Origin: Pseudomonas sp. BCA17
GTDB lineage: Bacteria; Pseudomonadota; Gammaproteobacteria; Pseudomonadales; Pseudomonadaceae
Length of the DNA: 64,000 nucleotides
Direction: 5' to 3'
Assembly: GCF_004519405.1 (NCBI RefSeq)
Contig: NZ_SGWI01000003.1
Span: 186,001 to 250,000, forward strand
Part shown: piece after piece, positions 43,253-51,292 of the stretch
How positions within the stretch are numbered: position 1 is the first letter of the stretch
How the letters are laid out: each line of letters starts with the position of its first letter
Position numbers and translations under genes: made by a program
Notes under the pieces: generated by a model
Database searches by the model: none
What the model saw: the letters and a program-made list of their open reading frames with translations, nothing else
Told to the model about the DNA's origin: nothing

Positions 43253-43738
43253 CTACACGCACTCGGCCAATGGCAGTAAGTTGCTTTTATGCACTTCGCG
43301 CAATGTAATGGAGGTTTTTATTTGCTTCACACATTCGATATCGCGCAGTGTGTTCTCTATAAAAAACGTACACTCCTGAATGTTTCTGCAGACCAGTTGT
43401 ATTAAGAAATCATAGTCGCCAGTGACGTTATATAAACCCATTACTTCGGGACACGATGTAATCTTGCGCTCCAGTTGGCGTGTCACTTCTTCGGTATGAG
43501 TGTCGACGGAAACATGCAGGAAAGCGGTAATTTGAAAGCCTAACGCCTCTTTATTCAGAACTGCTTGATAAGCTGAAATAAAGCCTTCTGCTTCAAGGCG
43601 TTTGACTCTGCGCCAGCAGGGGGTTTCGCTCATCGACATGACTTCAGCAAGTTTGGAGGTGGTGATCCGGCAGTCGGCCTGTATGAGGCTTAAAATTTTC
43701 ATATCAACCGAATCGAGTTCAATCCTGGCTTTTTTCAC
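43253..43738 (-). CDS. Lrp/AsnC-family regulator of the island
   Basis: A 161-residue Lrp-type regulator: N-terminal HTH (ELDSVDMKILSLIQADCRITTSKLAEVMSMSETPCWRRVKRLEAEGFI) and a RAM ligand-binding domain (FLHVSVDTHTEEVTRQLERKI, VMGLYNVTGDYDFLIQLVCRNIQEC). The start is GTG at 43738, preceded by the near-ideal AAGGAGG; the open frame goes on upstream but unsupported. Lrp-type proteins sense amino acids and wrap promoters. It is transcribed in the same direction as, and 321 bases upstream of, the peptide operon, so it is the likely local regulator. AT-rich codons match the island, not the core. Confidence 0.9.
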   Translation of the reverse strand: MKKARIELDSVDMKILSLIQADCRITTSKLAEVMSMSETPCWRRVKRLEAEGFISAYQAVLNKEALGFQITAFLHVSVDTHTEEVTRQLERKITSCPEVMGLYNVTGDYDFLIQLVCRNIQECTFFIENTLRDIECVKQIKTSITLREVHKSNLLPLAECV

Positions 43739-44004
43739 GGTGGTGTCCTCCTTGACCCTTTTTATTGCGAAAGTGGAAATCCCTTTTCGATTGTCATGCA
43801 CGTTGCGTACCGTTTGGCCAGGCATGATGACGTTTTCGTTGCAGGTTCCCTTCGGCACACGTGCACAGTGTTTATGGCCGAACATCGCATGTTTAACAAT
43901 GGGTAGAAATTAAGAATTTTTCATTGTCTGCGAAGTCCGCGCAGAGCTTCACGCACTAAAAGGAGGGCGCTTGCTTTTGTACCTGCCGGGACTTTACGGC
44001 AGGC
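43739..44004. other. AT-rich intergenic region upstream of the Lrp-type gene
   Basis: 266 bases between the Lrp start and the aspA terminator. The sequence is AT-rich near 43890-43920 (presumably the lrp promoter). A second stem, CCTGCC / GGCAGG at 43982-44003, abuts the aspA terminator. I see no convincing gene. Confidence 0.5.
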
Positions 44005-44040
44005 AAAAAAAAGGGCCTGGAGAATGGTTCTCCAAGCCCT
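44005..44040 (-). terminator. Intrinsic terminator of aspA
   Basis: AGGGCCTGGAGAA / TTCTCCAAGCCCT stem with one mismatch and a three-base loop, followed on the reverse strand by eight T. It lies 52 bases past the aspA stop and insulates aspA from the island. Confidence 0.93.
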
Positions 44041-44092
44041 CAAAAGGTGAGAGGTGTCTAGTCTCTCAACCTGGTGAGCGGTGCAACAAACA

Positions 44093-45517
44093 TCAGGCCT
44101 TCAGTGGGACCAGACGTGGGGCAATCATGTTTTCGGGGCGCAGGATGTCATCGAGCATGGCGTCGTCGAGCAAGCCTTCCTCGCGCACCAGTTCCAGCAC
44201 ACCGCGACCGCTTTCAAGGGCGATGCGCGCGATGCGGGTGGCATTCTCGTAGCCGATGTACGGGTTCAGCGCGGTGACCAGGCCGATAGAGTGCTCTACC
44301 AACTCACGGCAACGGGCTTCGTTGGCGGTGATGCCGGTGATGCAGTGTTCGCGCAGCATGTCCATGGCGCGTTGCAGCAGGCGGATCGAGTCGAAGATCT
44401 TGAAGGCGATCAGCGGCTCCATCACGTTCAACTGCAGTTGACCGCCTTCGGCTGCCATGGTCAGTGCCAGGTCATTACCGATGACCTGGAACGCTACCTG
44501 GTTCACAGCCTCCGGGATCACCGGGTTGACCTTGCCGGGCATGATCGAACTGCCTGGCTGGCGTGCCGGCAGGTTGATTTCGTTGATGCCGGTACGCGGG
44601 CCGCTGGACAGCAGGCGCAGGTCATTGCAGATCTTCGACAGCTTCACCGCGGTACGCTTGAGCATGCCGGAGAACAGTACGAAGGCGCCCATGTCGGAAG
44701 TGGCTTCGATCAGGTCGGCGGCCGGTACGACCGGCTGGCCGCTGATTACGGCCAGGCGTTGTACAGCCAGGGCCTGGTAGCGCGGGTCGGCGTTGATGCC
44801 GGTGCCGATCGCGGTGCCGCCCAGGTTCACTTCGGTCAACAGTTCCGGTGCCAGGGTTTTCAGGCGGGCCAGGTCTTCACCGAGGGTGGTGGCGAAGGCG
44901 CGGAATTCCTGGCCGAGGGTCATCGGCACGGCGTCTTGCAATTGGGTGCGGCCCATTTTCAGCACGTGGCTGAATTCGACGCCCTTGGCGGCGAATGCCT
45001 GGATCAGGCTGTCGAGGCTGGCCAGCAGCGCGTCATGGCCCAACAGCAGACCCAGGCGGATCGCGGTCGGGTAGGCGTCGTTAGTCGACTGCGCCATGTT
45101 CACGTCGTTGTTGGGGTGCAGGTATTGATATTCGCCCTTGTTGTGGCCCATGGCCTCCAACGCGATGTTGGCGATGACTTCGTTGGCATTCATGTTGGTT
45201 GAAGTGCCGGCGCCGCCTTGAATCATGTCCACCACGAACTCTTCGTGGAAATCGCCGCGGATCAGGCGGGCACAGGCTTCGCTGATGGCAGCGTGCTTGG
45301 CTTCGCTGAGCTGACCCAGCTCGCGGTTGGCGTCAGCCGCCGCTTGCTTGACCATTGCCAGACCGACCACCAATTTCGGGTAATGCGAAATCGGAACGCC
45401 CGAGAGGCGGAAGTTATTCACCGCTCGCAGGGTCTGGATGCCGTAATACGCTTGAGCGGGTACTTCGAGTACGCCAAGCAGGTCTTTTTCGGTACGGAAA
45501 GATGCAGCGGAGGACAT
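44093..45517 (-). CDS. aspA: Aspartate ammonia-lyase
   Basis: A 474-residue fumarase/aspartase-family lyase that converts aspartate to fumarate and ammonia. The superfamily signature SSIMPGKVNPVIPE is at about residue 322-335; NEVIANIALEAMG, HPNNDVNMAQSTNDAYPTA and GRTQLQDAVPMTLGQEF are also present. GSSIMPGKVNPV is the mobile catalytic loop. I use ATG 45517 (MSSAASFRTEKD); an in-frame ATG at 45529 is possible. It is divergent from a LysR gene and separated from the symporter/asparaginase genes only by the island, all on the same strand. Confidence 0.94.
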   Translation of the reverse strand: MSSAASFRTEKDLLGVLEVPAQAYYGIQTLRAVNNFRLSGVPISHYPKLVVGLAMVKQAAADANRELGQLSEAKHAAISEACARLIRGDFHEEFVVDMIQGGAGTSTNMNANEVIANIALEAMGHNKGEYQYLHPNNDVNMAQSTNDAYPTAIRLGLLLGHDALLASLDSLIQAFAAKGVEFSHVLKMGRTQLQDAVPMTLGQEFRAFATTLGEDLARLKTLAPELLTEVNLGGTAIGTGINADPRYQALAVQRLAVISGQPVVPAADLIEATSDMGAFVLFSGMLKRTAVKLSKICNDLRLLSSGPRTGINEINLPARQPGSSIMPGKVNPVIPEAVNQVAFQVIGNDLALTMAAEGGQLQLNVMEPLIAFKIFDSIRLLQRAMDMLREHCITGITANEARCRELVEHSIGLVTALNPYIGYENATRIARIALESGRGVLELVREEGLLDDAMLDDILRPENMIAPRLVPLKA

Positions 45518-45699
45518 GACGGAAATCATCTCGATATGGACCCGGAACTGGCCGGAACGCTGCGAATGCTAGGCTTCTGTAAATTTTTGGGCCAATGCTG
45601 TTCATCGCTGGCCCATGCACAAACGGCATAATGTGGATGTGACCCAGCTATGATGGCGGGCGTGTGTGCCAAAATGGTGCATGTCCGTGGGAGGAAGTG

Positions 45700-46608
45700 A
45701 TGAACCTTGAGAGCAAGTGGCTGGAAGACTTCAGCGCCCTGGCGGCGACCCGCAGTTTTTCCCAGGCGGCGGAGCGGCGCTTTGTAACCCAGCCGGCATT
45801 CAGTCGCCGTATCCGTAGCCTGGAAGCCGCGCTGGGCCTGACCCTGGTCAACCGCTCGCGTACGCCGGTGGAACTGACGGCGGCGGGGCAGTTGTTCCTG
45901 GTTACCGCGCGTACGGTGGTCGAGCAGCTCGGCGAAGTGCTGCGCCATTTGCATCACCTGGAAGGCGGGCAGGGCGAGGTCATGCAAGTGGCGGCCGCCC
46001 ACTCTCTGGCCTTGGGCTTCTTTCCACGCTGGATCGCGCAACTGCGCAATGAAGGTTTGAACATCGCCACACGGCTGGTTGCCACCAACGTCGGCGACGC
46101 GGTGCATGCCCTGCGCGAGGGGGGCTGCGATCTGATGCTGGCGTTCTACGATCCGGACGCGGCGATGCAGATGGACGCAGAGATCTTCCCGTCCCTGCAC
46201 CTGGGCAACACCGAAATGCTCCCGGTGTGCGCCGCCGATACTGACGGTAAGCCGCTGTTCGATTTGGAAGGCGAGGGCAGTGTGCCGCTGCTCGCCTACA
46301 GTGCCGGGGCGTTCCTCGGGCGTTCGGTGAATTTGCTGCTGCGCCAGCGGGCCCTGCGTTTCACCACCATTTATGAAACCGCCATGGCCGATAGCCTCAA
46401 GAGCATGGCCCTGGAAGGCTTGGGCATCGCCTGGGTGCCGCAATTGAGCGTGCGGGCGGAGCTGGCCCGGGGCGAACTGGTGGTATGCGGCGGCCCGCAA
46501 TGGCACGTTCCGCTGGAAATCCGCCTGTATCGCTGCGCTCTGGTGCGCAAGGCGAATGTAAGGTTGTTGTGGCGCAAGCTGGAAGGCGGGGCGGCGCAAA
46601 GTACCTGA
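45700..46608 (+). CDS. LysR-family transcriptional regulator divergent from aspA
   Basis: A 302-residue LysR protein: winged HTH at residues 4-63 (WLEDFSALAATRSFSQAAERRFVTQPAFSRRIRSLE) and a substrate-binding domain from about 90. ATG 45700 has GGGAGGA seven bases upstream, which rules out the earlier ATG at 45664. It is divergent from aspA over about 180 bases, as PA5428 is from PA5429, and probably controls aspA. Confidence 0.9.
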   Translation: MNLESKWLEDFSALAATRSFSQAAERRFVTQPAFSRRIRSLEAALGLTLVNRSRTPVELTAAGQLFLVTARTVVEQLGEVLRHLHHLEGGQGEVMQVAAAHSLALGFFPRWIAQLRNEGLNIATRLVATNVGDAVHALREGGCDLMLAFYDPDAAMQMDAEIFPSLHLGNTEMLPVCAADTDGKPLFDLEGEGSVPLLAYSAGAFLGRSVNLLLRQRALRFTTIYETAMADSLKSMALEGLGIAWVPQLSVRAELARGELVVCGGPQWHVPLEIRLYRCALVRKANVRLLWRKLEGGAAQST

Positions 46609-46731
46609 ACCGTACACAGAGCAAAGGTGGGTTCAGCGGCGTCCTGGACTGACTTTTAAGTCAATAAAACCGCCGGTTTGGCCGGTAAGACAGATGGTCA
46701 TTCCAGGGGCTGTTTATCTGGATTATTACGG

Positions 46732-46737
46732 TATACT
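46732..46737 (+). promoter_or_regulatory. Candidate -10 element of the purEK promoter
   Basis: TATACT in the sequence ATTACGGTATACTGCG. The likely transcription start about 7 bases later gives a leader of about 110 bases containing two hairpins. No convincing -35 was found. Confidence 0.45.
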
Positions 46738-46748
46738 GCGCGGCCTTC

Positions 46749-46811
46749 GGCCGGTCCAACCGGCCTGAATTTCGTACAACAAGCCACGCCGGTCTCCCGC
46801 GTGGCTTGTTG
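46749..46811 (+). promoter_or_regulatory. purEK leader with terminator-like hairpin (candidate attenuator)
   Basis: A first stem GGCCGGT-CCA-ACCGGCC (46749-46765) is followed by a perfect 13-bp stem CAACAAGCCACGC / GCGTGGCTTGTTG (46777-46789 and 46799-46811), which runs directly into TTTTTTG. It lies between the candidate promoter and purE, 45 bases before the start codon. It can terminate transcription in the leader. Alternatively it ends the upstream LysR transcript. Confidence 0.7.
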
Positions 46812-46855
46812 TTTTTTGACGCGCCTGCGGGCGCCCAGAGAGAAGAGGCACGACG

Positions 46856-47347
46856 ATGAGTGCATTGGTTGGCGTGATCATGGGCTCCAAGTCCGATTGG
46901 TCCACCCTTAGCCACACCGCCGATATGCTGGAAAAACTCGGCATTCCCTACGAAGTGAAAGTGGTCTCCGCCCACCGCACTCCGGACTTGCTGTTCCAGT
47001 ATGCCGATGAAGCAGAATCCCGTGGCATCGAAGTGATCATCGCCGGTGCTGGCGGTGCAGCACACCTGCCGGGCATGTGTGCGGCCAAGACCCACCTGCC
47101 GGTGCTCGGTGTGCCGGTGCAGTCGTCGATGCTCTCGGGCGTGGATTCGCTGCTGTCCATCGTACAAATGCCGGCTGGCATTCCGGTGGCGACCCTGGCG
47201 ATCGGCAAAGCCGGTGCGATCAACGCAGCCTTGCTGTCCGCCAGCATCCTGGGCGCCAAGCACCCGCAATTCCACACGGTGCTGAAAAAATTCCGCGCTG
47301 AGCAGACAGACAGCGTGCTGGACAATCCAGACCCACGTATCGCCTGA
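46856..47347 (+). CDS. purE: N5-carboxyaminoimidazole ribonucleotide mutase PurE
   Basis: A 163-residue class I PurE that converts N5-CAIR to CAIR in purine synthesis. Near the start is [40 protein letters not shown] and [28 protein letters not shown] are the nucleotide and active-site segments. GAGAAGAGG precedes the ATG. It is followed 12 bases later by purK. Confidence 0.96.
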   Translation: MSALVGVIMGSKSDWSTLSHTADMLEKLGIPYEVKVVSAHRTPDLLFQYADEAESRGIEVIIAGAGGAAHLPGMCAAKTHLPVLGVPVQSSMLSGVDSLLSIVQMPAGIPVATLAIGKAGAINAALLSASILGAKHPQFHTVLKKFRAEQTDSVLDNPDPRIA

Positions 47348-47359
47348 GGTTTGTTGACG

Positions 47360-48445
47360 ATGAAGATCGGTGTAATCGGTGGCGGCCAATTGGGCCGCAT
47401 GCTGGCCCTGGCGGGAACGCCGCTGGGGATGAACTTCGCTTTCCTGGACCCGGCGCCTGACGCTTGCGCGGCAGCGCTTGGCGAACATTTGCGTGCAGAC
47501 TACAGCGACCCGGAACACCTTCGCCAACTGGCCGACGAAGTCGATCTGGTGACCTTCGAGTTCGAAAGCGTCCCGGCCGAAACCGTGGCGTTCCTGTCGC
47601 AGTTCGTACCGGTGTACCCGAGTGCCGAAGCGCTGCGCATCGCCCGTGACCGCTGGTTCGAAAAAAGCATGTTCAAGGACCTGGGCATTCCGACCCCGGC
47701 CTTCGCCGACATCCAGTCCCAGGCGGACCTGGACGCTGCCGTCGCCAGCATCGGCCTGCCGGCCGTGTTGAAAACCCGCACCCTGGGTTACGACGGCAAG
47801 GGCCAGAAGGTCCTGCGTACCGAAGCCGATGTGGTCGGCACCTTTGCCGAGCTGGGCAGCGTCGCCTGCCTGCTGGAAGGCTTCGTGCCGTTCACCGGTG
47901 AAGTCTCGCTGATCGCCGTGCGTGCCCGTGATGGCGAAACCCGCTTCTACCCGTTGGTGCACAACACCCACGACAGCGGCATCCTCAAGTTGTCAGTGGC
48001 CAGCACTGACCACCCGCTGCAGGCCCTGGCTGAAGACTATTCCAGCCGCGTGCTCAAGCAACTGGACTACGTCGGCGTAATGGCGTTCGAGTTCTTTGAA
48101 GTCGACGGCGGCCTCAAGGCCAACGAAATCGCCCCGCGTGTGCACAACTCCGGGCACTGGACCACCGAAGGCGCTGAGTGCAGCCAGTTCGAAAACCACC
48201 TGCGGGCCGTCGCGGGCTTGCCGCTGGGGTCTACGGCCAAGGTCGGCGAGAGCGCCATGCTGAACTTCATCGGCACGGTACCTGCGGTCGAACGCGTCAT
48301 CGCTATCGACGACTGCCATCTGCATCACTATGGCAAGGCCTTCAAGGCCGGGCGCAAGGTCGGTCACGCCAACCTGCGCTGCAAGGATCGCGCAACGTTG
48401 CAAGCGCAGATCCTCAAGGTTGAAGCGCTGATCGCCGAACAATAA
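47360..48445 (+). CDS. purK: N5-carboxyaminoimidazole ribonucleotide synthase PurK
   Basis: A 361-residue ATP-grasp enzyme that uses ATP and bicarbonate to form N5-CAIR from AIR. It starts MKIGVIGGGQLGRMLALAG; the ATP-grasp region includes LPAVLKTRTLGYDGKGQKV, EGFVPFTGEVSLIAVRARDG and FFEVDGGLKANEIAPRVHNSGHW, where the Glu and Asn are metal ligands. I chose ATG 47360 with GAGG upstream; the TTG nine bases earlier is less likely. It ends just before a 28-bp palindrome. Confidence 0.95.
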   Translation: MKIGVIGGGQLGRMLALAGTPLGMNFAFLDPAPDACAAALGEHLRADYSDPEHLRQLADEVDLVTFEFESVPAETVAFLSQFVPVYPSAEALRIARDRWFEKSMFKDLGIPTPAFADIQSQADLDAAVASIGLPAVLKTRTLGYDGKGQKVLRTEADVVGTFAELGSVACLLEGFVPFTGEVSLIAVRARDGETRFYPLVHNTHDSGILKLSVASTDHPLQALAEDYSSRVLKQLDYVGVMAFEFFEVDGGLKANEIAPRVHNSGHWTTEGAECSQFENHLRAVAGLPLGSTAKVGESAMLNFIGTVPAVERVIAIDDCHLHHYGKAFKAGRKVGHANLRCKDRATLQAQILKVEALIAEQ

Positions 48446-48495
48446 GCCTGGGATCGTCGGGAACCATTTGGGGGCCGCCATCCTCTGATTGCAGG

Positions 48496-48523
48496 ATGCC
48501 AAAGCCTAGCTAGGCTTTGGCAT
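48496..48523. repeat. 28-bp perfect palindrome after purK
   Basis: Two 14-base halves (ATGCCAAAGCCTAG and its exact complement) meet with no spacer. It lies 50 bases after the purK stop and 28 bases before the small membrane protein gene. No T-run follows, so either cruciform/hairpin or protein site is possible. Confidence 0.8.
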
Positions 48524-48551
48524 AGCTCACCTACATTCAGAGGGAAATGCC

Positions 48552-48797
48552 ATGGGTATCATCGGAACCATCTTTATCGGCCTGATCGTCGGCCTGCTGG
48601 CGCGCTTCCTCAAGCCCGGCGACGACAGCATGGGTTGGATCATGACCATCCTGCTGGGTATTGCAGGCTCGCTGGTCGCCACCTACGGTGGTCAGGCTCT
48701 GGGCATTTACCAGGCAGGTCAAGGTGCGGGCTTCTTGGGTGCGTTGATCGGCGCGATCGTGCTGCTGGTGATCTACGGCCTGCTGAAAAAGAAATAA
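48552..48797 (+). CDS. GlsB/YeaQ/YmgE-family membrane protein
   Basis: An 81-residue small inner-membrane protein with three hydrophobic helices (IIGTIFIGLIVGLLARFLKP, GWIMTILLGIAGSLVATYGGQ, FLGALIGAIVLLVIYGLLK). The glycine-rich spacing is that of the transglycosylase-associated-protein family. No enzymatic function is established for these; some are stress-induced. AGAGGGAAATGCC lies before the ATG. Confidence 0.92.
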   Translation: MGIIGTIFIGLIVGLLARFLKPGDDSMGWIMTILLGIAGSLVATYGGQALGIYQAGQGAGFLGALIGAIVLLVIYGLLKKK

Positions 48798-48808
48798 TCC
48801 AAGCTTTG

Positions 48809-48839
48809 AACCCTCTGCGCTGCGCAGGTGCAGAGGGTT
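48809..48839 (+). terminator. Hairpin after the GlsB-like gene
   Basis: AACCCTCTGC / GCAGAGGGTT stem with an inner GCGC hairpin. No T-run follows, so efficiency is uncertain. Confidence 0.55.
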
Positions 48840-48875
48840 AGAATGCTCGCCACTTCGCAATTGCCGAGCTTCCCT

Positions 48876-49412
48876 ATGCGCCGACTTCTGTTAACGCTTC
48901 TCTTGCTGGGCTCTGGCCTGGCGCACGCTGGCGAACTGCCGGAAACCGACTGGCTCGACCTGATGCCGCTTTCGGACCAGAAAGCGCTCGAAGCCATGCC
49001 CGAAATCGATCACAACTCTCCTGAAGCGCAAGGCACCTTCACCGACAAAGGCGGCTTGAAGCAGAGCAAAGGCTTGCCTGCGGTGATGTATTCCACCAAG
49101 ACCGTGGCGGCCATGAACGGCAAGAACATCCGTATCGGCGGCTATCCCGTGCCGTTGGAAACTGATGCGAAGGGTCGTAGCACGTTGTTCTTCCTGGTGC
49201 CTTACCCGGGCGCCTGCATCCACGTGCCGCCTCCGCCGCCTAACCAGTTGGTGCTGGTGCGTTATCCCAAGGGGCTGAAGCTGGATGATATCTACACGCC
49301 GCTGTGGGTCACGGGCACGCTGAAGGTGGAGAAAGTGAATAACGACTTGGCCGACGCCGCGTATGCGCTGGATGCGGCGAAGGTGCGGGTGGTGAAGGAG
49401 TCCGATCTCTGA
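48876..49412 (+). CDS. DUF3299 exported protein
   Basis: A 178-residue protein with a signal peptide (MRRLLLTLLLLGSGLAHA) and a mature start GELPETDWLDLMPLSDQKAL. The conserved DUF3299 core reads IRIGGYPVPLETDAKGRSTLFFLVPYPGACIHVPPPPPNQLVLVRY. Its single Cys, in PGACIHVPPPPPNQ, is a family hallmark. It is periplasmic or lipoprotein-like but with no lipobox. Its function is unknown; related genes often sit beside ABC transporters with FtsX-like permeases, which is not the case here. I start at 48876; upstream in-frame ATGs at 48828 and 48843 would bury the signal peptide. Confidence 0.85.
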   Translation: MRRLLLTLLLLGSGLAHAGELPETDWLDLMPLSDQKALEAMPEIDHNSPEAQGTFTDKGGLKQSKGLPAVMYSTKTVAAMNGKNIRIGGYPVPLETDAKGRSTLFFLVPYPGACIHVPPPPPNQLVLVRYPKGLKLDDIYTPLWVTGTLKVEKVNNDLADAAYALDAAKVRVVKESDL

Positions 49413-49431
49413 GGCACGACACATAACCGTA

Positions 49432-49460
49432 TGTGGGAGGGAGCAAGCCCCCTCTCACAT
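49432..49460. repeat. REP element (GTGGGAGGG / CCCTCTCAC type)
   Basis: TGTGGGAGGG-AGCAAGC-CCCCTCTCACA, a single REP palindrome of the Pseudomonas GTGGGAGGGGGCTTGC family between convergent genes. Confidence 0.7.
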
Positions 49461-49472
49461 AGTTGATCGGGT

Positions 49473-50372
49473 CTATAAGGCGATAGCGGCGATGCTCAAA
49501 CCCAGGGTGTGGCTTTCACCCGGAGCCAACGCCACTGTATCGTCCAGCACGTTCGCGGTCTCGATGCACAACATGCCCTGCCAGCCATCGTCGGCCATGT
49601 CATCTAATGCCTTGGCGCGCTCGGTCCAGGGATTCCACACCACGGTTGACTTCGAGCCCTGGCTGGTAAGCTGGATGCGGCGCTGCCAATCTTTATCGAC
49701 AAGGTTCAGCTGCGCAGGCGTATCGAGGTAGATGCGGTCGGTCTCGGCGGTGAAGTGCAGCGGCCCGGCTTGGTGTTTCTTCGTCCAACCGTCAGCTGTA
49801 TCGATGTATGAATGCTTATCCAGACCTTCAACCTGCACGTTGCGCACATCGCTCACGGCGAAGTAGGTGTGCAGCGCCTGGCTGAGGGTGACAGTGTCGG
49901 TGCCACGGTTATGGCTGGTCAGGCGGATATGCAGTTGATCGTCCAGCAGCAGGCTCAGCTTCAGGTCGACCTGATGGGGCCAGCCGGGAAAGCCGCCTGC
50001 AGGCACTGGGAGTAAGAAATCCAGCTGCAAGGCATCGGCAATTGGGGTCACCTCACCCAGTGTCCAGAGTGCTGTGCGCACAAAACCATGGGCACCGGCC
50101 GGCTGCTCGCTTTGACGCATCGCCTTCACGCTTTGCGGGTTGCGGTCGAATATGCCAAACCACGGCCAGCACACCGGTACACCGGTACGGATGCCTTTGC
50201 CTGTCTTGAACATCGCCTCAGGGTTCTGCCAGATCAACGGCTGCCCGCCCCGGCGCTGATAACTGACGATATGTGCGCCCTGCTGAGCAACCACCAGTTC
50301 GGCATCGTTATGGCGGATGCGCCAGCAATCCAGCTCGTCCAGTTTCACGGCTTCAATGTGGGGCGTAGGCAT
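49473..50372 (-). CDS. D-hexose-6-phosphate mutarotase (aldose-1-epimerase family)
   Basis: A 299-residue YeaD-type mutarotase that interconverts alpha- and beta-anomers of hexose 6-phosphates. The family pattern is visible: AHIVSYQRRGGQPLIWQNPEAMFKTGKGIRTGVPVCWPWFG near residue 35-75 and PAGAHGFVRTALW near 100 with an active-site His. DKHSYIDTADGW is the central strand and TVVWNPWTERAKALDDM precedes a C-terminal Glu in CIETANV. The start at 50372 skips 11 residues of the open frame that precede MPTPHIEAV. It converges on the DUF3299 gene. Confidence 0.88.
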   Translation of the reverse strand: MPTPHIEAVKLDELDCWRIRHNDAELVVAQQGAHIVSYQRRGGQPLIWQNPEAMFKTGKGIRTGVPVCWPWFGIFDRNPQSVKAMRQSEQPAGAHGFVRTALWTLGEVTPIADALQLDFLLPVPAGGFPGWPHQVDLKLSLLLDDQLHIRLTSHNRGTDTVTLSQALHTYFAVSDVRNVQVEGLDKHSYIDTADGWTKKHQAGPLHFTAETDRIYLDTPAQLNLVDKDWQRRIQLTSQGSKSTVVWNPWTERAKALDDMADDGWQGMLCIETANVLDDTVALAPGESHTLGLSIAAIAL

Positions 50373-50429
50373 GGCAACACTCTCAAAAGGCAGGCAATGG
50401 GGCAATTGACCGTCAAAAACCGCTGAGGT

Positions 50430-50834
50430 TTAACGCGCGCGCGGCGGCACCGACCGTGTACGGCCGCTGCCATCGATGGCGACGAATACAAACACCGCCT
50501 CGGTAACCTTGCGCCATTCGCTGGACAGCGGGTCGTCGCTCCACACTTCGACCATCATCTGGATCGAGCTGCGGCCGATTTCCAGGGCCTGGGTATAGAA
50601 GGACAGCTGCGCGCCCACAGCCACGGGCACCAGGAACGCCATGCGATCGATCGCTACGGTGGCTACGCGCCCACCTGCGACCTTGCTGGCCATGGCGGTG
50701 CCGGCCAAGTCCATCTGCGCGACCAGCCAGCCGCCGAAGATGTCGCCAAAGCCGTTGGTTTCACGCGGGAGCGCAGTGATTTGCAGAGCGAGATCGCCTT
50801 GCGGGATAGGATCTTCTTGTTCGAGTTCGATCAT
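50430..50834 (-). CDS. Acyl-CoA thioesterase, YciA-like hotdog family
   Basis: A 134-residue hotdog thioesterase. The active-site helix reads FGDIFGGWLVAQMDLAGTAMA, where the Asp in AQMDLAG is catalytic, followed by VATVAIDRMAFLVPVAVGA, YTQALEIGRSSIQMMVEVW and VTEAVFVFVAIDGSGRTR. The ATG at 50834 starts MIELEQEDPIPQGDLALQ. It lies upstream of the mutarotase gene on the same strand. Confidence 0.9.
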   Translation of the reverse strand: MIELEQEDPIPQGDLALQITALPRETNGFGDIFGGWLVAQMDLAGTAMASKVAGGRVATVAIDRMAFLVPVAVGAQLSFYTQALEIGRSSIQMMVEVWSDDPLSSEWRKVTEAVFVFVAIDGSGRTRSVPPRAR

Positions 50835-51292
50835 GCCGAGGGTGCCTCTGACCTGTAACGCTTCATGGGTATTTCAAGTGGATAGCCGTCTTCGAAAAAA
50901 ACGTTTCAGCACCAACATACACCGCTCAATGCATTTCTCGTAAGGCGTACTAAAGGGAAACTCTGCCAAATCGGCTGGATGGCACCCAACGACGTTTTGG
51001 CACAGCAGCCCCTCAAGACAGCGGGTCTGGCGCTTGCAAGGGCCGAGTATATCGAGACGATTGCGTCGCGACGACCTCCCGACGCTCATTTGGTCGGCAA
51101 TTAGCGTCTGTAATGCGGCTTTTTCCGGTAACTGTGCTTCTTATTGCGGTTAGAGCGTATGAACCAGGCGTATTTTGCCCAGCCGAAGTGTTATTCGACG
51201 GGCGCTGTGCTTTTCCAGGCGATTTGCTATCTTGCCAGGCCCGATGCAAGTCCCGGGCTTGCCGTTCTGATTACTATAAGAGAAGCCTTGCC
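50835..51292. other. Intergenic region between thioesterase and MFS genes
   Basis: 458 bases of divergent spacer. The open frame of the MFS gene runs back through it, but without family homology, a ribosome site or typical coding composition, so I treat it as non-coding promoter DNA. A short palindrome CGTCGCGACG occurs near 51063-51072. I see no other feature. Confidence 0.5.

Noticed and set aside
42931..43308. 125-codon forward frame in the island promoter region
   Set aside because: It is AT-rich, has no recognisable domain, overlaps the end of the Lrp-type gene antisense and would start inside the peptide ribosome-site region. I treat the DNA as promoter.
51113..51292. 60-residue N-terminal extension of the MFS gene
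   Set aside because: The family N-terminus begins at 51293; the extension has Cys/Arg-rich shadow composition.
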